64,000 nucleotides of DNA from Branchiostoma floridae. Lineage: Eukaryota > Chordata > Leptocardii > Amphioxiformes > Branchiostomatidae. The stretch is from assembly GCF_000003815.2 (NCBI RefSeq), contig NC_049982.1, positions 6,679,283-6,743,282 on the forward strand, in the 5' to 3' direction. The notes under the pieces were generated by a model, which saw only the letters and a list, made by a program, of their open reading frames with translations, made no database searches and had not been told where the DNA came from. Position numbers and translations under genes: made by a program. This document shows positions 37,501-47,619 of this stretch, in pieces (positions within the stretch are counted from its first letter, which is position 1; each line of letters begins with the position of its first letter).

Positions 37501-40500
37501 CACATCCTGCCCTGTAAGTAGGATTGTTATCTCGAGTGTCCCTTGCAAATGCTGCTGCAATGTGTGACGCATTGTTCTGTAAAGGTGCACGCTCACTGCA
37601 CTTGCATTAAGCTTCCGTCACTGTGGGGTTCGAAAGATTTTTGTACTTTTTGTGTATTTTGTCGTCTTCCAAGTCATTTTTTATGTATTACGCAATATCT
37701 AAATAATGAAAAATTATCATATATCAATATCACAAAACAGTGACGCAGTGAACGAACCCCGCGGTGACGCAAGCTTAACGCAAGTGCAGTGAGAGTGCGC
37801 GTTAAGGCGGCATCTCTCCTTGGTGCTGAAAGTGACATCTGTTGTGCGTAAGCCCCAATATCAGCATATTTACAGCCATGGGGCACAGAAATATTTGCGT
37901 ATAATTCATTGTTTGCAATTTTAGTACAATGAGATGTGAGAAATGTGCTAGCAAGTTGATTTTCTTTCATTTCGACCTCCCACAGACAGCATTGGTTTAG
38001 GAGTAGTTTGCTGATTAGAATCATTGTTCAGTGTACGCATTTTTTAGGCTCAAAATATGTACCATCTGCATATGCAGCCTGTTGTAAGATTTAAAGGATA
38101 GGGCCTCATCTTAGACCTATTCACTTCAACTTTGTCTGGGCAATTTGACAACTAGGGAAAAGAAAAAAAGAACAACTGACAAGTATGAATCTTTCTTGTT
38201 AGACACACATTGCATCAGGGCAGATAGATCCACTCAATGGTGTTTTCATACTTGTTGTCTTATTATCAGCTTTTGCCTTTAGTTTAAATGCTTAAAACAC
38301 TGCATTGTTGTTTTGTCAGTTCTATAGATTTTCCCATGAGATGGATGTTGATGGTTACTATATAGATGTGGGGGAAGAATTGCAGGTATGTGTGTTATTT
38401 AGTTCATTTTCCTAGCTTGCATTCCTTTAGCTTTCTTTCATGCTTCTGGGTACGCATATTTTAGTATTATCTGAGCACTTAAGAATATTGTTATGGATGT
38501 CAAATTCCATTTGTATTGTCCTTTTTTCTGTCAGTAAAGCAAGCCCTTTGCAATAGCCACAGGCTAGTTGGGCAAGCAGCATGCACAGCCAAGCCAATAG
38601 ATATGATACTGATAGATAATGAATCACCTGAGTAAGAAGCAATATGAAAAAAAATAGTGATTTATGTTAGATATACCTTTATTTGATGTAGCCCATCATA
38701 GAAGATTGTTACTTTCCATTTCACCCATCCATTTATGGTTAAACAGATCCCCATTTTGCAGTTGTTGCTGATGCTAGATTGTAGTGAACGAGTTCTGGTT
38801 TCTCAGATGCCTGCCTGAGGCTGTGGCTTGATGCGAAGGCACGAGATCGTGAAGCGGGTGGTCCGGCTTTAACACGTCCTTAATGTTAGATTGTAATGAA
38901 AAATCCTTTTGTCTCATGCACGCGCGCGCACAGATATGGGCCTCGCTATTGTACCCAAATGGCTCACAGAACAGCGTTGAAGTGCTAGTGAGAGATGGGC
39001 ACCTACTGCAACAGAACTTCAGCTCTGAGATACATCCCTCCAGTCTCTACACATCAGAGAACATGGCAAGAAACAAAGTTGTTCTCTCTTTTGTTGCTGG
39101 TTGTCAGTTCTTGTTGACAACGAACAGTGTGCAGTGTAATAAAATTTGTGCCCGTGAATAGTGAATTGCCCTAAGGAAGGTGACAGACGGTCACCAAAAC
39201 ATAGATTTAAAAAAATTAAAGCAATGGTTGTGTAAAAAAAAGTCTCTTCATTCAATAAAATTTGCGGCTTAGCTTTTTTTTATAAGAAAACAGCAAAATT
39301 GGTCAGCATATTGTTCTTTAAAGGACACTACCATTTTTTAAGTGTCTTCCTATTAATACTGTGTAGTTTTATTTAATGTATATAGCTTCCAATTGCATCA
39401 AGGCTTACAGATAAGTGCAAAAAAGTGACTGTAGTTTTAGACTGTAATATGGCTCACTTAATTATTGTGGTTTATTTGTTCCAGACCATGTACTTCTCCA
39501 GCAATGTGACTTTTGATATGCTGCAGGCTGAAAAGACTGGAAGGTATGTCTAATTATCTTGAACAACTAATATTTATACAGTGGTATTATCATATGTGAT
39601 AGAACATGTCAGATATTTTATAAGTCATGCTCCTTTAACAGTTTAAATTTTGTAGTTTTACATCTCATTTAGTTAGAAAATAACTTTACAAAATCCTGAA
39701 TTTATTTGCATTGGCTTGAATTAACAGGAAACAATGTTAAAATATTATTCTTTTATGGATGATAGCGGCTCTAAGACCACAGGTGTTGTGACAGTTGAAG
39801 TCAGGCCAAAACAGACATCCTATGCCTGCCGGGGACCTGTTAATATGGTGAGTGTAGTCCATATACCTTGTGTACTAAGGGGATTTTTAAAAGAGGTGTT
39901 TCCAGGATATTACATGACTCCTTTCTATTAATCCATGCTTTGTGTAGTACCCGGTATGTATAAACTTGGTAGCATGTAGTAGTTTGTATTTGCTGTATGT
40001 ATTTGTGTAATTAGTATGAATTTGGTGACGTCTCTAGGAGGGAAAAGGTTTATACTATTCTAGACAAGTAGAATAAGATTAAAACAAGACTACATTTTGT
40101 AAGTGTGGCATGGGAACTAAAGTCACGAATGCACTTACCCAAGAATAAGAGCTTTGTTATGTATCAATGGGGCTATTTCAAAGCAATGCCATTACAGTCA
40201 GGTACCAGAGTGACAGCAATTGATGTCAAATACAGTATACTTTTTTTTTACATTTTCTTGTTAATTGTCTTATTTACAGGTGACATCAATTTTTGTGGGA
40301 TGTCCTCCTGATCGTCACATAAGGGTTAGAAGGTACCAGCTTTTACTTACAACAGTTCAACATTCATAGTTCAGTTTATTGCTGTAAATAGCTTCAATTG
40401 TTATAAGATTTGTCACTTGTCACATCAACTAAGCAATATTGTAACATAATATTCCTCCTTGCTTCATAATTCCTTTAACTGATTGACACATTTTATTTTG

Positions 40501-43500
40501 TTTGAAGTCTTAACTTTTGTTCTCCCAACGCACATTTAGACCCTCTGGATCAGAAGAGTGCAGTTCTTACCAGAACTACATCTACACCTTGTGAGTCCTA
40601 AATGTGTTTTGCATAATACGTTTTTAGTTTGCAGTGCAGGAAATCTGTTCTTTAAACATACCTTAAAGCATGTTTTAAGATAGTGTTTTTTCATACCTTC
40701 AAATTTGCGTGCAAAATAAAATACAGGCAGAAGTATTTTCCATGTACACATGCAAATCTTGAAAACAATGTACAAATTGCATGTTTTAAGCCCTTAAGTA
40801 TTGGATTACAGTATAAAGGTTTCACAATATGCAATTGTTCCATTCTGTAGGGAGATTCCTTTAGGTACATCATGTTTCTTACCTTTTCAGGTCACCAAAT
40901 ATGTATGATCCAACATACAGAGGGGAAGGTTGCCAGGGCTGTACAGAGAATTCAACGGTCTATTGCAGTTTCTGTCTTTGTTTGATGAGTATACAAATTA
41001 AGTTACATGCTGTGTAATCTTGTCCCTTAAATCTGGTGCAGTTCCTGCATGTTCTGCTAGATGGTATCAACTGTATAGAAATGCAAACCCACACATGCAA
41101 ATGCACTTCGAGTCATAGTATTACAAATATAAAAGGGAATTAATATGTTATTCTTCATTATGTATAAGATTAGGTAGTAATCCATTGAAAGTTTTTGTTC
41201 CTTTTCTTCTAAATGAGTCAGTATCAGTGTACAATTATACACACTATCATTGCATAAGATTGTCAGGATTTTGATTTTCTTTTTGATACACATGTATTTC
41301 ATATTGACGGCTGATAACAAGGACAGTACATGTACATGTATATAATGGCCTTGCTGATAGCAAAGAGGTTTTGTCATGATAAATCCTCCTTGCTGATAGT
41401 GATACAAATGTACATAAGTGCCTGCACAGGTTCTCAATCCTGGTATTCTTCATGGCAACAACTGTCGTTTTTGTTGAGAAAACATCAGACTATGTTTCAT
41501 TTCAGGAGGTGACCTATGACCTGGACAACCTAGGTTGCCCAATCGATGTGTTCTACTCTGACCGCTTCCGGCCAACTGTAGACCTGTATGTCCCAAACTC
41601 CTAACTTTACTCTTGATGGATCTTGATGTTATAGAGATTATAGATATTAATCTGTGAAGTCAAAGCAGAACCTCTACTAGAAGTATTCAAGAGTTTTACC
41701 AGTCCAGCCACCGGCATAGGATGCTGTATTTTAAACATTTTTTCTGCTTCTTCAGAGAGTTTGCATTGACTACAGGACTATTACTAGTAGCTAATGATAT
41801 AAAAAAATATGACGTTGAATTTTTATTTCCTGAATGACACTCACTCCTACTCATACTCAACTGTTGTCTCTGTGTTCTAACTTGTTTTATTGCATGAAAT
41901 TTTCTGATGAACAAAGAAGATTATTTTTTGTTATAGCTTTATTTGACTCACTGATGATGTGGTGGTGGCTGTCACCTGTTTAACACTAGCTAGTCTTGAT
42001 GTCCCTCAGTTATGACGGAGACCAGTTTGTACGGGAGGTGACGGAGGACTACTTTGTGTGGGAGGCTCACGGCAGGACAGGATATGGCTACAACGCAACC
42101 ATGCAGCAGGTAAGTGAACTGCAGTGTACATGTTGTAAGGTTTGTGAGTTCATGGTGTTGACAACCTCAAGTCAGCTGTACACACGTATTGAAGCCTACA
42201 CTCATGTTTTTGCCTGAGTACAACTAACGTGGTTGTGGACTGAGTGGTCATGCTCCCATGGCAAAAACTTTTAAAGTAGAGTTTTTATCGTCCCTATTTT
42301 TACCCAGCTGATTTGCATTCATGATTTGCTGACATCAGAAAGCACAAGTTGCGCTGTGCGACAAATTGCTTTAGGCCAATTGGCTTAAGGGCATACCTGT
42401 TTCTAGAAATGTGGCTTCTTTAATGACACTGTTTCAAGATTTTTGGATTTTCTTGAAGACAGAACCAACACTGCTTACACTGCCCATCGCAGAGGACTGC
42501 CACCCCTCTATACTGGTTGCATGCAACATATAGGGTTAAAATCTTTGACATCTAATTTCAAAATTTAATTCAGCAACATGAATGTGCTATGTACTAGTAG
42601 TAGCATGCATACTCCTGTGGTTAGCTGCCCTGCCTCTGGAACTGAAAGCCATGAATTCGATTCTGTGTTGCTCATCCGTCATGCTACCAGAAAGTGTTGT
42701 AGTCCTGTTTATTGTGCTTGTCAAAAAGCACTTGGTGAATTTCATGTATGCGTATTTATGTGCGGGAGGGCAGCCTCTAAAGGTGCATTTTGCACCTGTT
42801 TTGCCCTCCTTTCCCCCCTATGATAAATCCAAATAAAGAAGTAAAGTGCTATCAAGAACTTTGTGGGGTGATTGACCTCCTTTATCCTAAACCACACAGG
42901 AAATTACCAGCAGATCCATGGTCCTATAATTGCATTGAAAATTTGCAAGGCCAAATGTCAAGTATTACTGTCCACCGAGAGTCGGAAGATGTTCACTTGT
43001 AGATAAATTCAGAAAGATGTAATTGGTGCAGGTGAGTTATGTATGTGGATATTTCTCTTGACAGCTGAGTACTTTGAGTCCTTAAGGGCTCTTGTACTTA
43101 CTTAGATGTGCATAACAGTGTTTTCTTTGCAGGCCATGTTTTAAGCTTTTAGCATCATAGATGTACTAGCAAGTGAGTTACCTTTACCTCATATCAACAA
43201 ATTAGTATCGTCACTCTTAGAATATCTTTTAAACCCAGAATTGACTTGTTTAGAAACCCATTTTTACTTCAAATTGTATCAGAATGACTTCAAGCAGCAG
43301 TAAGAGTTAGATATACAGGATTCATGTTGTTTGCTACATAGTATTACCTCCAAAGCTGGTGTGTTATGCAAAATGGTGATTACTTTAATTGTTAGTTGGC
43401 CAACTCAGACCTCTTTCCTGTGTGTGTTTTCGTTGTTGATGATAAGTACAGTTTACTAATTCCTCAGGATTTTGCACCTCAGTCATCCCTCAGTAAGACA

Positions 43501-46319
43501 TCTGGAACTACATAGTTGCCGTTTAGAACTTTTATTCAGCCTGTTACCCAAGTTACATGCACCTGGGCAGTTATATGCACTGAGAAGGTATATAAAGTCA
43601 AGTCAAGTCATAAGTGCCAACTTTGTGTCAATAAGCCTCTAGCTGCCACAGAAGATGTTGTGTGCAAAGAAACTTTTGCAAGAGGATGATAATTGCATTA
43701 AAAAATTATATGTATGTAACGGTAACTGCACACACAAGAACTGTAATCACTTGGCTTCTAGATCCTCTAGAACGACTTAAGCAAAAAGATTGATTTTTAT
43801 TGGTCGGTAAGGTGATAAAAGCTTGGGAAGTTTTGCAGATTTTAAGGAAAAGTTTGTTTCTTTTGGAATTGTAATGTGAACAGTGACAAATGAAATGTAG
43901 TTCATCTTCCACTGCTTTCCCTGAACAGTATTTTTAATACAATACATGTTCTCTCGTCAACGGACAGTTTGTTGCTTATGTCTCCTCTCCAGGCTGGCTG
44001 TGTCTGTGAGGCTCAGACGTTAGCTGGGATGCTGACCGCTGGAAATGTGAGCAGTCCTGGTGAGGCATGGAGCCCTCAGGTGAGCAAACATGGCTCTGAG
44101 CTTCTCTGATTAGGATGTAGTAAAAAAATGTTTGCGGTGGTTGTGAAGTTCGCTGTAAGACTGCCTCGCAAAAACCACAAACATAAAACCACCGCGAAAA
44201 ATTCTGCATTTACAGTATTGAGTGCTGTTATTCATTCCAGAGCATTCTTGAAAAGATCTGTCCTTTCATTTTCAAGAAGCGACTTGACTTCACGGATGAC
44301 ATCCGCTCACTTTGTTGTCTCCAAACAGAAGATATCTGTCTCCGTATGACAGGGATATGGAACAGAGGTGCTCGCATCTATGACAAATCGCTAGCAGTTG
44401 CTGCCGCTGTGAGCCTCTAATAAAACTATTGGGAAATGACAAATTTAGTCACATTATCTTGAGACAATCTAAAGTTAAGCACAATGTTGCAGTATGTCTT
44501 ACAAGGAAATCAGTAAATCATTTTGCTTTTTTACAATTATATTTTGGAGTTTTTAAAGGATGTCATCTGCAAAGTTATGTTTACTAAAACTACATGTAAC
44601 CAGTAAGATCTGTAAAGTGAGGTGTTTATTTATTGAAGGCCCTTGGAATTGATATTTGTCATCAGGTTACCCTCCCTGATGACTTAAGGTTGTTAGCTCT
44701 GTTTTTCAACTGTTACAATCAGCGAGAGTTTTACATAAAATAATCTATCTGGAAGAGGGACACAGACAGTATCATGGCTCGAAATGGTAATCTGCAACCC
44801 TCAATTTGTCAAAAAGTACTTGTGTAAGAAGAAAACATTTACCAGCCTTGTAATATCCCATGAAGGACGCATATTTGAGGAGAGCCGCACGTCAAGCACG
44901 TTTAAGAACCCACCTCACTTATCAAAAAGAGAAGGGGTCCTTCCCGATGTGAGTGGTTCATAACCTGCAGTCCTTTGGCCATATGCATAGGGGCCATTGC
45001 TGTCGTAGGCAGCCGCTCCAGTCTCTTGCGACAGTCGTATTGAGGTTACCTGAGTTAGTGCTGAATCTCAGCCTATTGTATTTAGTTCCTCAAAATTCAC
45101 CCCCCCCCCCCAACAATCATTATGATGACATAGCTATAGTTACAATCCTTTTTGTTTTTGTTTATTTCAGAATTACCAGCCCTGCTCCACACCATGTGAC
45201 CCCCCAGGCAGTTTGTCGGGGCAGCTTGAGGTGCTGAGCAGCTCGGGCGTGTCCGCCCTCACGTTTGGGTCCAGCAAAGGCATCTTCGTGTTTCACCTGA
45301 AGGTGCTGGACCCAGAGTGCAGGTACTTTATAGCATTGATTACTGTAAATGTATTCGCGGGGATTTATTTTGCGGTAGCGGGAAAAAGGACTTTGCGCGG
45401 TGGTTTTAATTTTGCGGTAGCACCATGCACTGTAGTCTCTAACTGCCATGGAAAAATGTTCGCGGTGGTTTTAAGTTCGCTGTGAAGAGGCCACCGCGAA
45501 AATCGTGAACATTAAACCGCCGCAAAAATTTCGGCATTTACAGTATATGGGAAGAAGGAATTAGCAATAAGGGAATCTCTACTTTAATACCTGAACTTCA
45601 CAGATGTTTAAAGAATACATCATCATTAGTCTGTTATTGTAGTAGAGCAGGCGAATGCAAGCTTCCTCCATTTCGGAGGTGCTGGACATCTATAGAGTGT
45701 AGGTACTTTATAACATATATAGATTAAGGGAGGAAGGAATTAGCAATAAGGGAATCTCTGGTTACCTGGACTTCATAGATATACGTATCTGTAAAGTACT
45801 TCATGCTTGATAAGGTATCATCGGGGTACAGTGCAGGTTATTAGATAATGGTTAAGATTCCCATCCAATTCTATGAAAGCACAGCCACAGAGCAAAATAA
45901 AAGTCTTAGAGTGAGACATGCTATGGTCTTATCTTCTTCAAGAAAGTTATGGAATCAGTTGTGCCATTATGTGGGTCTGTATGTAGGTCAAGAGCATAAC
46001 CTGAGAACCCGGTGGATGGATTTTCATAATATTTGGTGTTTTTGTTTCCAGTTACTGCATCTTACAGACCCAGTTTGCAGTCCGAGTGTACGGCTCACCC
46101 AGTGAGTCACTGGAGTTGTACGTGTATCTCGCGGTGCTAGCCTTCATAGTGGGCACGGTGATCATTCTCATCTTGACCTATTATATGTACTACAAGCTGA
46201 TGGCTAAGGAGCATGAAAAGGTCCTTCAGGAATGGACCAGTAAAGAAGACGAGGAGGACCAAGATGGCAAGGAGGATGGAGAGGAAATGGAGAAGGAGGA
46301 GGAGAAAGAAGAAATGTAA
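22928..46319 (+). CDS. CATSPERE: CATSPERE: CatSper channel auxiliary subunit epsilon, 35 coding exons, about 1026 aa
   Basis: Single-pass accessory subunit of the sperm flagellar CatSper calcium channel. Exons: 22928-23028, 25410-25464, 26769-26845, 27496-27562, 28440-28525, 28849-28882, 29443-29523, 29932-30053, 30484-30576, 30847-30904, 31127-31168, 31316-31353, 31603-31675, 32084-32201, 32725-32789, 33306-33434, 33681-33767, 34227-34302, 34721-34807, 35173-35259, 35670-35749, 36193-36275, 36630-36711, 38320-38385, 38934-39128 (3' end uncertain), 39485-39543, 39766-39847, 40280-40332, 40540-40590, 40891-40957, 41506-41585, 42010-42109, 43993-44079, 45171-45322, 46052-46319. Phases agree throughout. 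Seen: signal peptide ending near CHA, then WRYSWTS (mammalian epsilon also begins its mature chain with WRY); RCSSPG in exon 4; long extracellular region with many Asn sequons; GCPPD at about 748; GCPID before DYFVWEAHGR (839-847), the hallmark epsilon/delta segment; AGCVCEAQT; FVFHLKVLDPEC; one membrane helix (about 961-985); acidic Glu/Lys tail. Human epsilon is about 950 aa. The delta subunit is the alternative, but the N-terminus and order of motifs favour epsilon. Confidence 0.93.
23371..25339. mobile_element. Mutator-like (MULE) element in CATSPERE intron 1, 1969 bp
   Basis: Terminal inverted repeats of about 95 bp begin GGGTTGGCGGAAACGGCTGC and run to GGTTTCGAGT. The element is flanked by the perfect 10-bp direct repeat GTTAACTGTT (23361-23370 and 25340-25349). 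The GGGTT terminus and 10-bp duplication match the MULE at 6380-7803, although the arm sequences differ. No transposase is seen; the interior holds a nested hairpin and an unexplained ORF. Confidence 0.88.
24878..25024. mobile_element. Hairpin MITE nested in the MULE
   Basis: Inverted arms of about 55-60 bp start AGTTACCCCATGG and include TCTGTGTATATCACCAG, with a GC-rich loop. It lies wholly inside the 23371-25339 element, so it inserted later or was captured. Confidence 0.8.
25496..25853. mobile_element. hAT-like non-autonomous element, 358 bp
   Basis: Terminal inverted repeats CAGGGTTGTAGCCAGC / complement GGCTGGCTACAACCCTG are flanked by CTTGTTAC (25488-25495) and CTTGTGAC (25854-25861), an 8-bp duplication with one later substitution. 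The CAGGG ends and 8-bp duplication are typical of hAT elements. It starts 31 bp after the exon 2 donor of CATSPERE. Confidence 0.85.
26285..26685 (+). mobile_element. Probable LTR-retrotransposon remnant (LTR end plus primer-binding region)
   Basis: An LTR-like stretch carries GGAATAAAGCTCCTC, then ends near CTTGTCCA. TACTGGCGTGGTGGCAGCG follows, which looks like a tRNA primer-binding site. The junction AGCGATCCTTGTCCATACTG recurs at about 26656, about 208 bp later. This suggests an internally deleted or rearranged copy. No gag or pol remains. Confidence 0.5.
27615..27730. mobile_element. 116-bp perfect-type hairpin MITE
   Basis: Arms of about 55 bp pair through CTCCCGAGTCTTTTCTGT-like sequence and AGCCT(T/G)GTATCC ends, with a loop of about 8 bp. 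It is in CATSPERE intron 4. Confidence 0.8.
29001..29396. repeat. Tandem duplication (198-bp unit) of a foldback element
   Basis: Two units start GTATAAAGTTAGCCTGAGTA (29001 and 29199). Each unit folds on itself, GCCTGAGTATCATCC pairing with GGATGGCACTCAGG, and ends with CGGTTAGCTGAGGAATGAGT. A related diverged copy lies at 26945-27055. It ends 47 bp before the exon 7 acceptor of CATSPERE. Confidence 0.85.
30345..30400 (-). mobile_element. Retroelement 3' tail (AATAAAGGTCTTCATTC)
   Basis: Read on the minus strand, CAATAAAGGTCTTCATTCAT runs into repeated ATTC. The same junction occurs at 53605-53645, so both are likely 3' ends of one LINE or SINE family with a tetranucleotide tail. Confidence 0.6.
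31747..31884. mobile_element. 138-bp hairpin MITE flanked by CTAGTA
   Basis: Terminal inverted repeat ATAATCTC(C/A)AAGCAGATCC, with CTAGTA directly on both sides (31741-31746 and 31885-31890). The flank may be the target duplication, or a chance extension of a TA duplication. It is in CATSPERE intron 13. Confidence 0.75.
33934..34108. mobile_element. 175-bp TA-ended MITE
   Basis: Ends TAC(A/G)G(T/C)(C/T)AAACCTGGT are inverted, with internal repeats of GGTGGTTGCTGAGGACA. It is in CATSPERE intron 17. Confidence 0.65.
34485..34569. repeat. (CT)n microsatellite
   Basis: A pure pyrimidine CT/TTTCT run in CATSPERE intron 18. It produces spurious Arg/Glu ORFs on the minus strand. Confidence 0.97.
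37180..37355. mobile_element. 176-bp TG...CA solo-LTR-like insertion with ACGCA duplication
   Basis: It begins TGTTAG and ends CTTAACA (inverted TGTTA ends). It is flanked by ACGCA at 37175-37179 and 37356-37360, and interrupts GACGCATTGTTC, which is intact in the other array units. TG...CA ends with a 5-bp duplication fit a solo LTR or a very small LTR-like element. Confidence 0.75.
37583..37802. mobile_element. 220-bp PIF/Harbinger-like MITE flanked by TAA
   Basis: Inverted ends A(G/C)G(T/C)GCAC(G/T)CTCACTGCA and continuing TTGC(A/G)TTAAGCTT pair over about 50 bp. TAA precedes (37580-37582) and follows (37803-37805), whereas the other array units read CTGTAAGG without interruption. A 3-bp T-A-A duplication is the Harbinger pattern. 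Confidence 0.85.
44118..44219. mobile_element. Shortened copy of the TACTGTAAATG hairpin MITE family
   Basis: It holds TGTTTGCGGTGGTT, ACCACCGCGAAAAATT and the right end CTGCATTTACAGTA. It lies 38 bp after the exon 33 donor of CATSPERE. Confidence 0.7.
45341..45545. mobile_element. 205-bp intact hairpin MITE, TACTGTAAATG termini
   Basis: TACTGTAAATG (45341-45351) and CATTTACAGTA (45535-45545) are perfect inverted ends. The arms hold TTCGCGG and CCGCGAA blocks, and the loop holds ACTGTAGTC. It lies in CATSPERE intron 34 and is the best copy of the family also present at 2669 and 44118. Confidence 0.85.
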
Positions 46320-47095
46320 CATGTGAAAGTTTGGTGGGTGTTCTCTGTTCATTGTCAGTTTTAATCCTCACCAGCCTATACTAGCTTTGTATACCCGTCC
46401 TATTTTAGCTCCAGTTTTGCTCCTGTGCTTGCTTCTCTTGTGCTTGCAGAGTAGTCTGGTCCCTTTCCTATTGAAAATTTTGGTTCTCGCATCCTGCACC
46501 ATTTCTAGAATCAAAACCTTCTTAGAAGTTGGATAAAGGGGACAAACGTCCAAATAGCAGACTAGACTGATTGTTGGGGGAAATGTGCCTTGCTATATTT
46601 AAGAACCTGTCCTGCTAATTCATTTATAATGCGTAGGTCGCATGATTAAATTCCAGCCTTGATTTTAATTAATTAGAGCATTTACCATAAATGCGGGACA
46701 CAGGGTTGCTTCAAGTGTTTGCCTAATCAATGACACTTCGGAGAGTTTATAACAAGAGCACTGTCTTTGTTTGACCCCCCAACTTAGTTGGAGGTAATTT
46801 GAATGGGGAAGTTGAAACTGCAGAAACTTGCTAAACTTAGGTTGATTGCACTGGGAAATAGCAACTAATCAAGCATAGCTGCAACATGTTGCTGTTTTAG
46901 ATTCTGTGTTTAGAGTTGGAACTAAAAGTTCCATGTTGAAGGATGTATGCACTTGATTGTGATAGCAATGAATCTTACAAAAAGTTGTTTGTTCAATCTG
47001 TTCTCACATTCTGTTCCCATGTAGATATGACATACAGTACAGATGAAGTAACATTGCTGTTACAGCAAACATGAAATAAAGTACATGTACATTGC
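46320..47095 (+). other. CATSPERE 3' UTR
   Basis: It follows the TAA at 46317-46319 with no further coding signal. Confidence 0.6.
47075..47080 (+). terminator. Likely CATSPERE poly(A) signal AATAAA
   Basis: AATAAA lies 756 nt past the stop, followed by a T-rich/GT-containing stretch. It is the first canonical hexamer after the CATSPERE stop codon. Confidence 0.55.
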
Positions 47096-47619
47096 ATGAA
47101 ATAAGATCTTTAATATACATAAATACAACTGGTTTACATTACATAACATTCATTTTAGTGTTATATTTACAGAGATATGTTGGCATATACATTAAGGATC
47201 TCTGATTTGCTATTATCATAAACGTTGTAAGACAGGCCTGGTGAATATCTCATCAGTGAAATGTGAACAACTGCAAGTACATATTTGTTGTCTTTTAATT
47301 GAAAGACATATTCATTCAAATATATGAGTGCACCACATTTATAATTACACCATTCCAAACCAAGGTTAGCATTGCACAGTAGTTTGCATGTTATAAGTCT
47401 ATGTTAATTATACTGAATATCTTTGCAAGAAGTATCTTGACCTAATTACAAGGAAAGTATAACAGGCAGTTCTCATTTACACACAGGCAACAAATAGGAT
47501 AAGTTACTGGTTACACCAGACCAGTGGCAAGTGGTCAAGTCGTTTCTCCATGTTTCCCTGGCAAGGGGAGATTTAAGAAAAGAAAAAAAAACACCTGCTT
47601 GGACAAAAGTCTGTAACTG
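47096..47619 (-). other. Probable 3' UTR of the CNBD2-like gene
   Basis: It lies directly downstream of the minus-strand stop (47620). Minus-strand ATTAAA hexamers occur near 47293-47298 and 47109-47114. The two convergent transcripts may therefore end very close to each other or overlap. Confidence 0.45.

Larger units (their letters stand above)
36673..37909. repeat. Four-unit 211-bp tandem array containing the exon 23 end and its splice donor
   Basis: Units start with GAGGTATACAGCAGC at 36673, 36884, 37095 and 37475. Each begins with the last 39 bases of CATSPERE exon 23 and, in units 1, 2 and 4, the donor CCCT|GTAAGTAG. Unit 3 lost a 12-bp stretch including that donor. Unit spacing is 211, 211, 380 and 434 bp. 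After subtracting the 176-bp and 220-bp insertions with their duplications and the 12-bp deletion, all four are 211 bp. Only unit 1 has an upstream acceptor. Confidence 0.95.
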
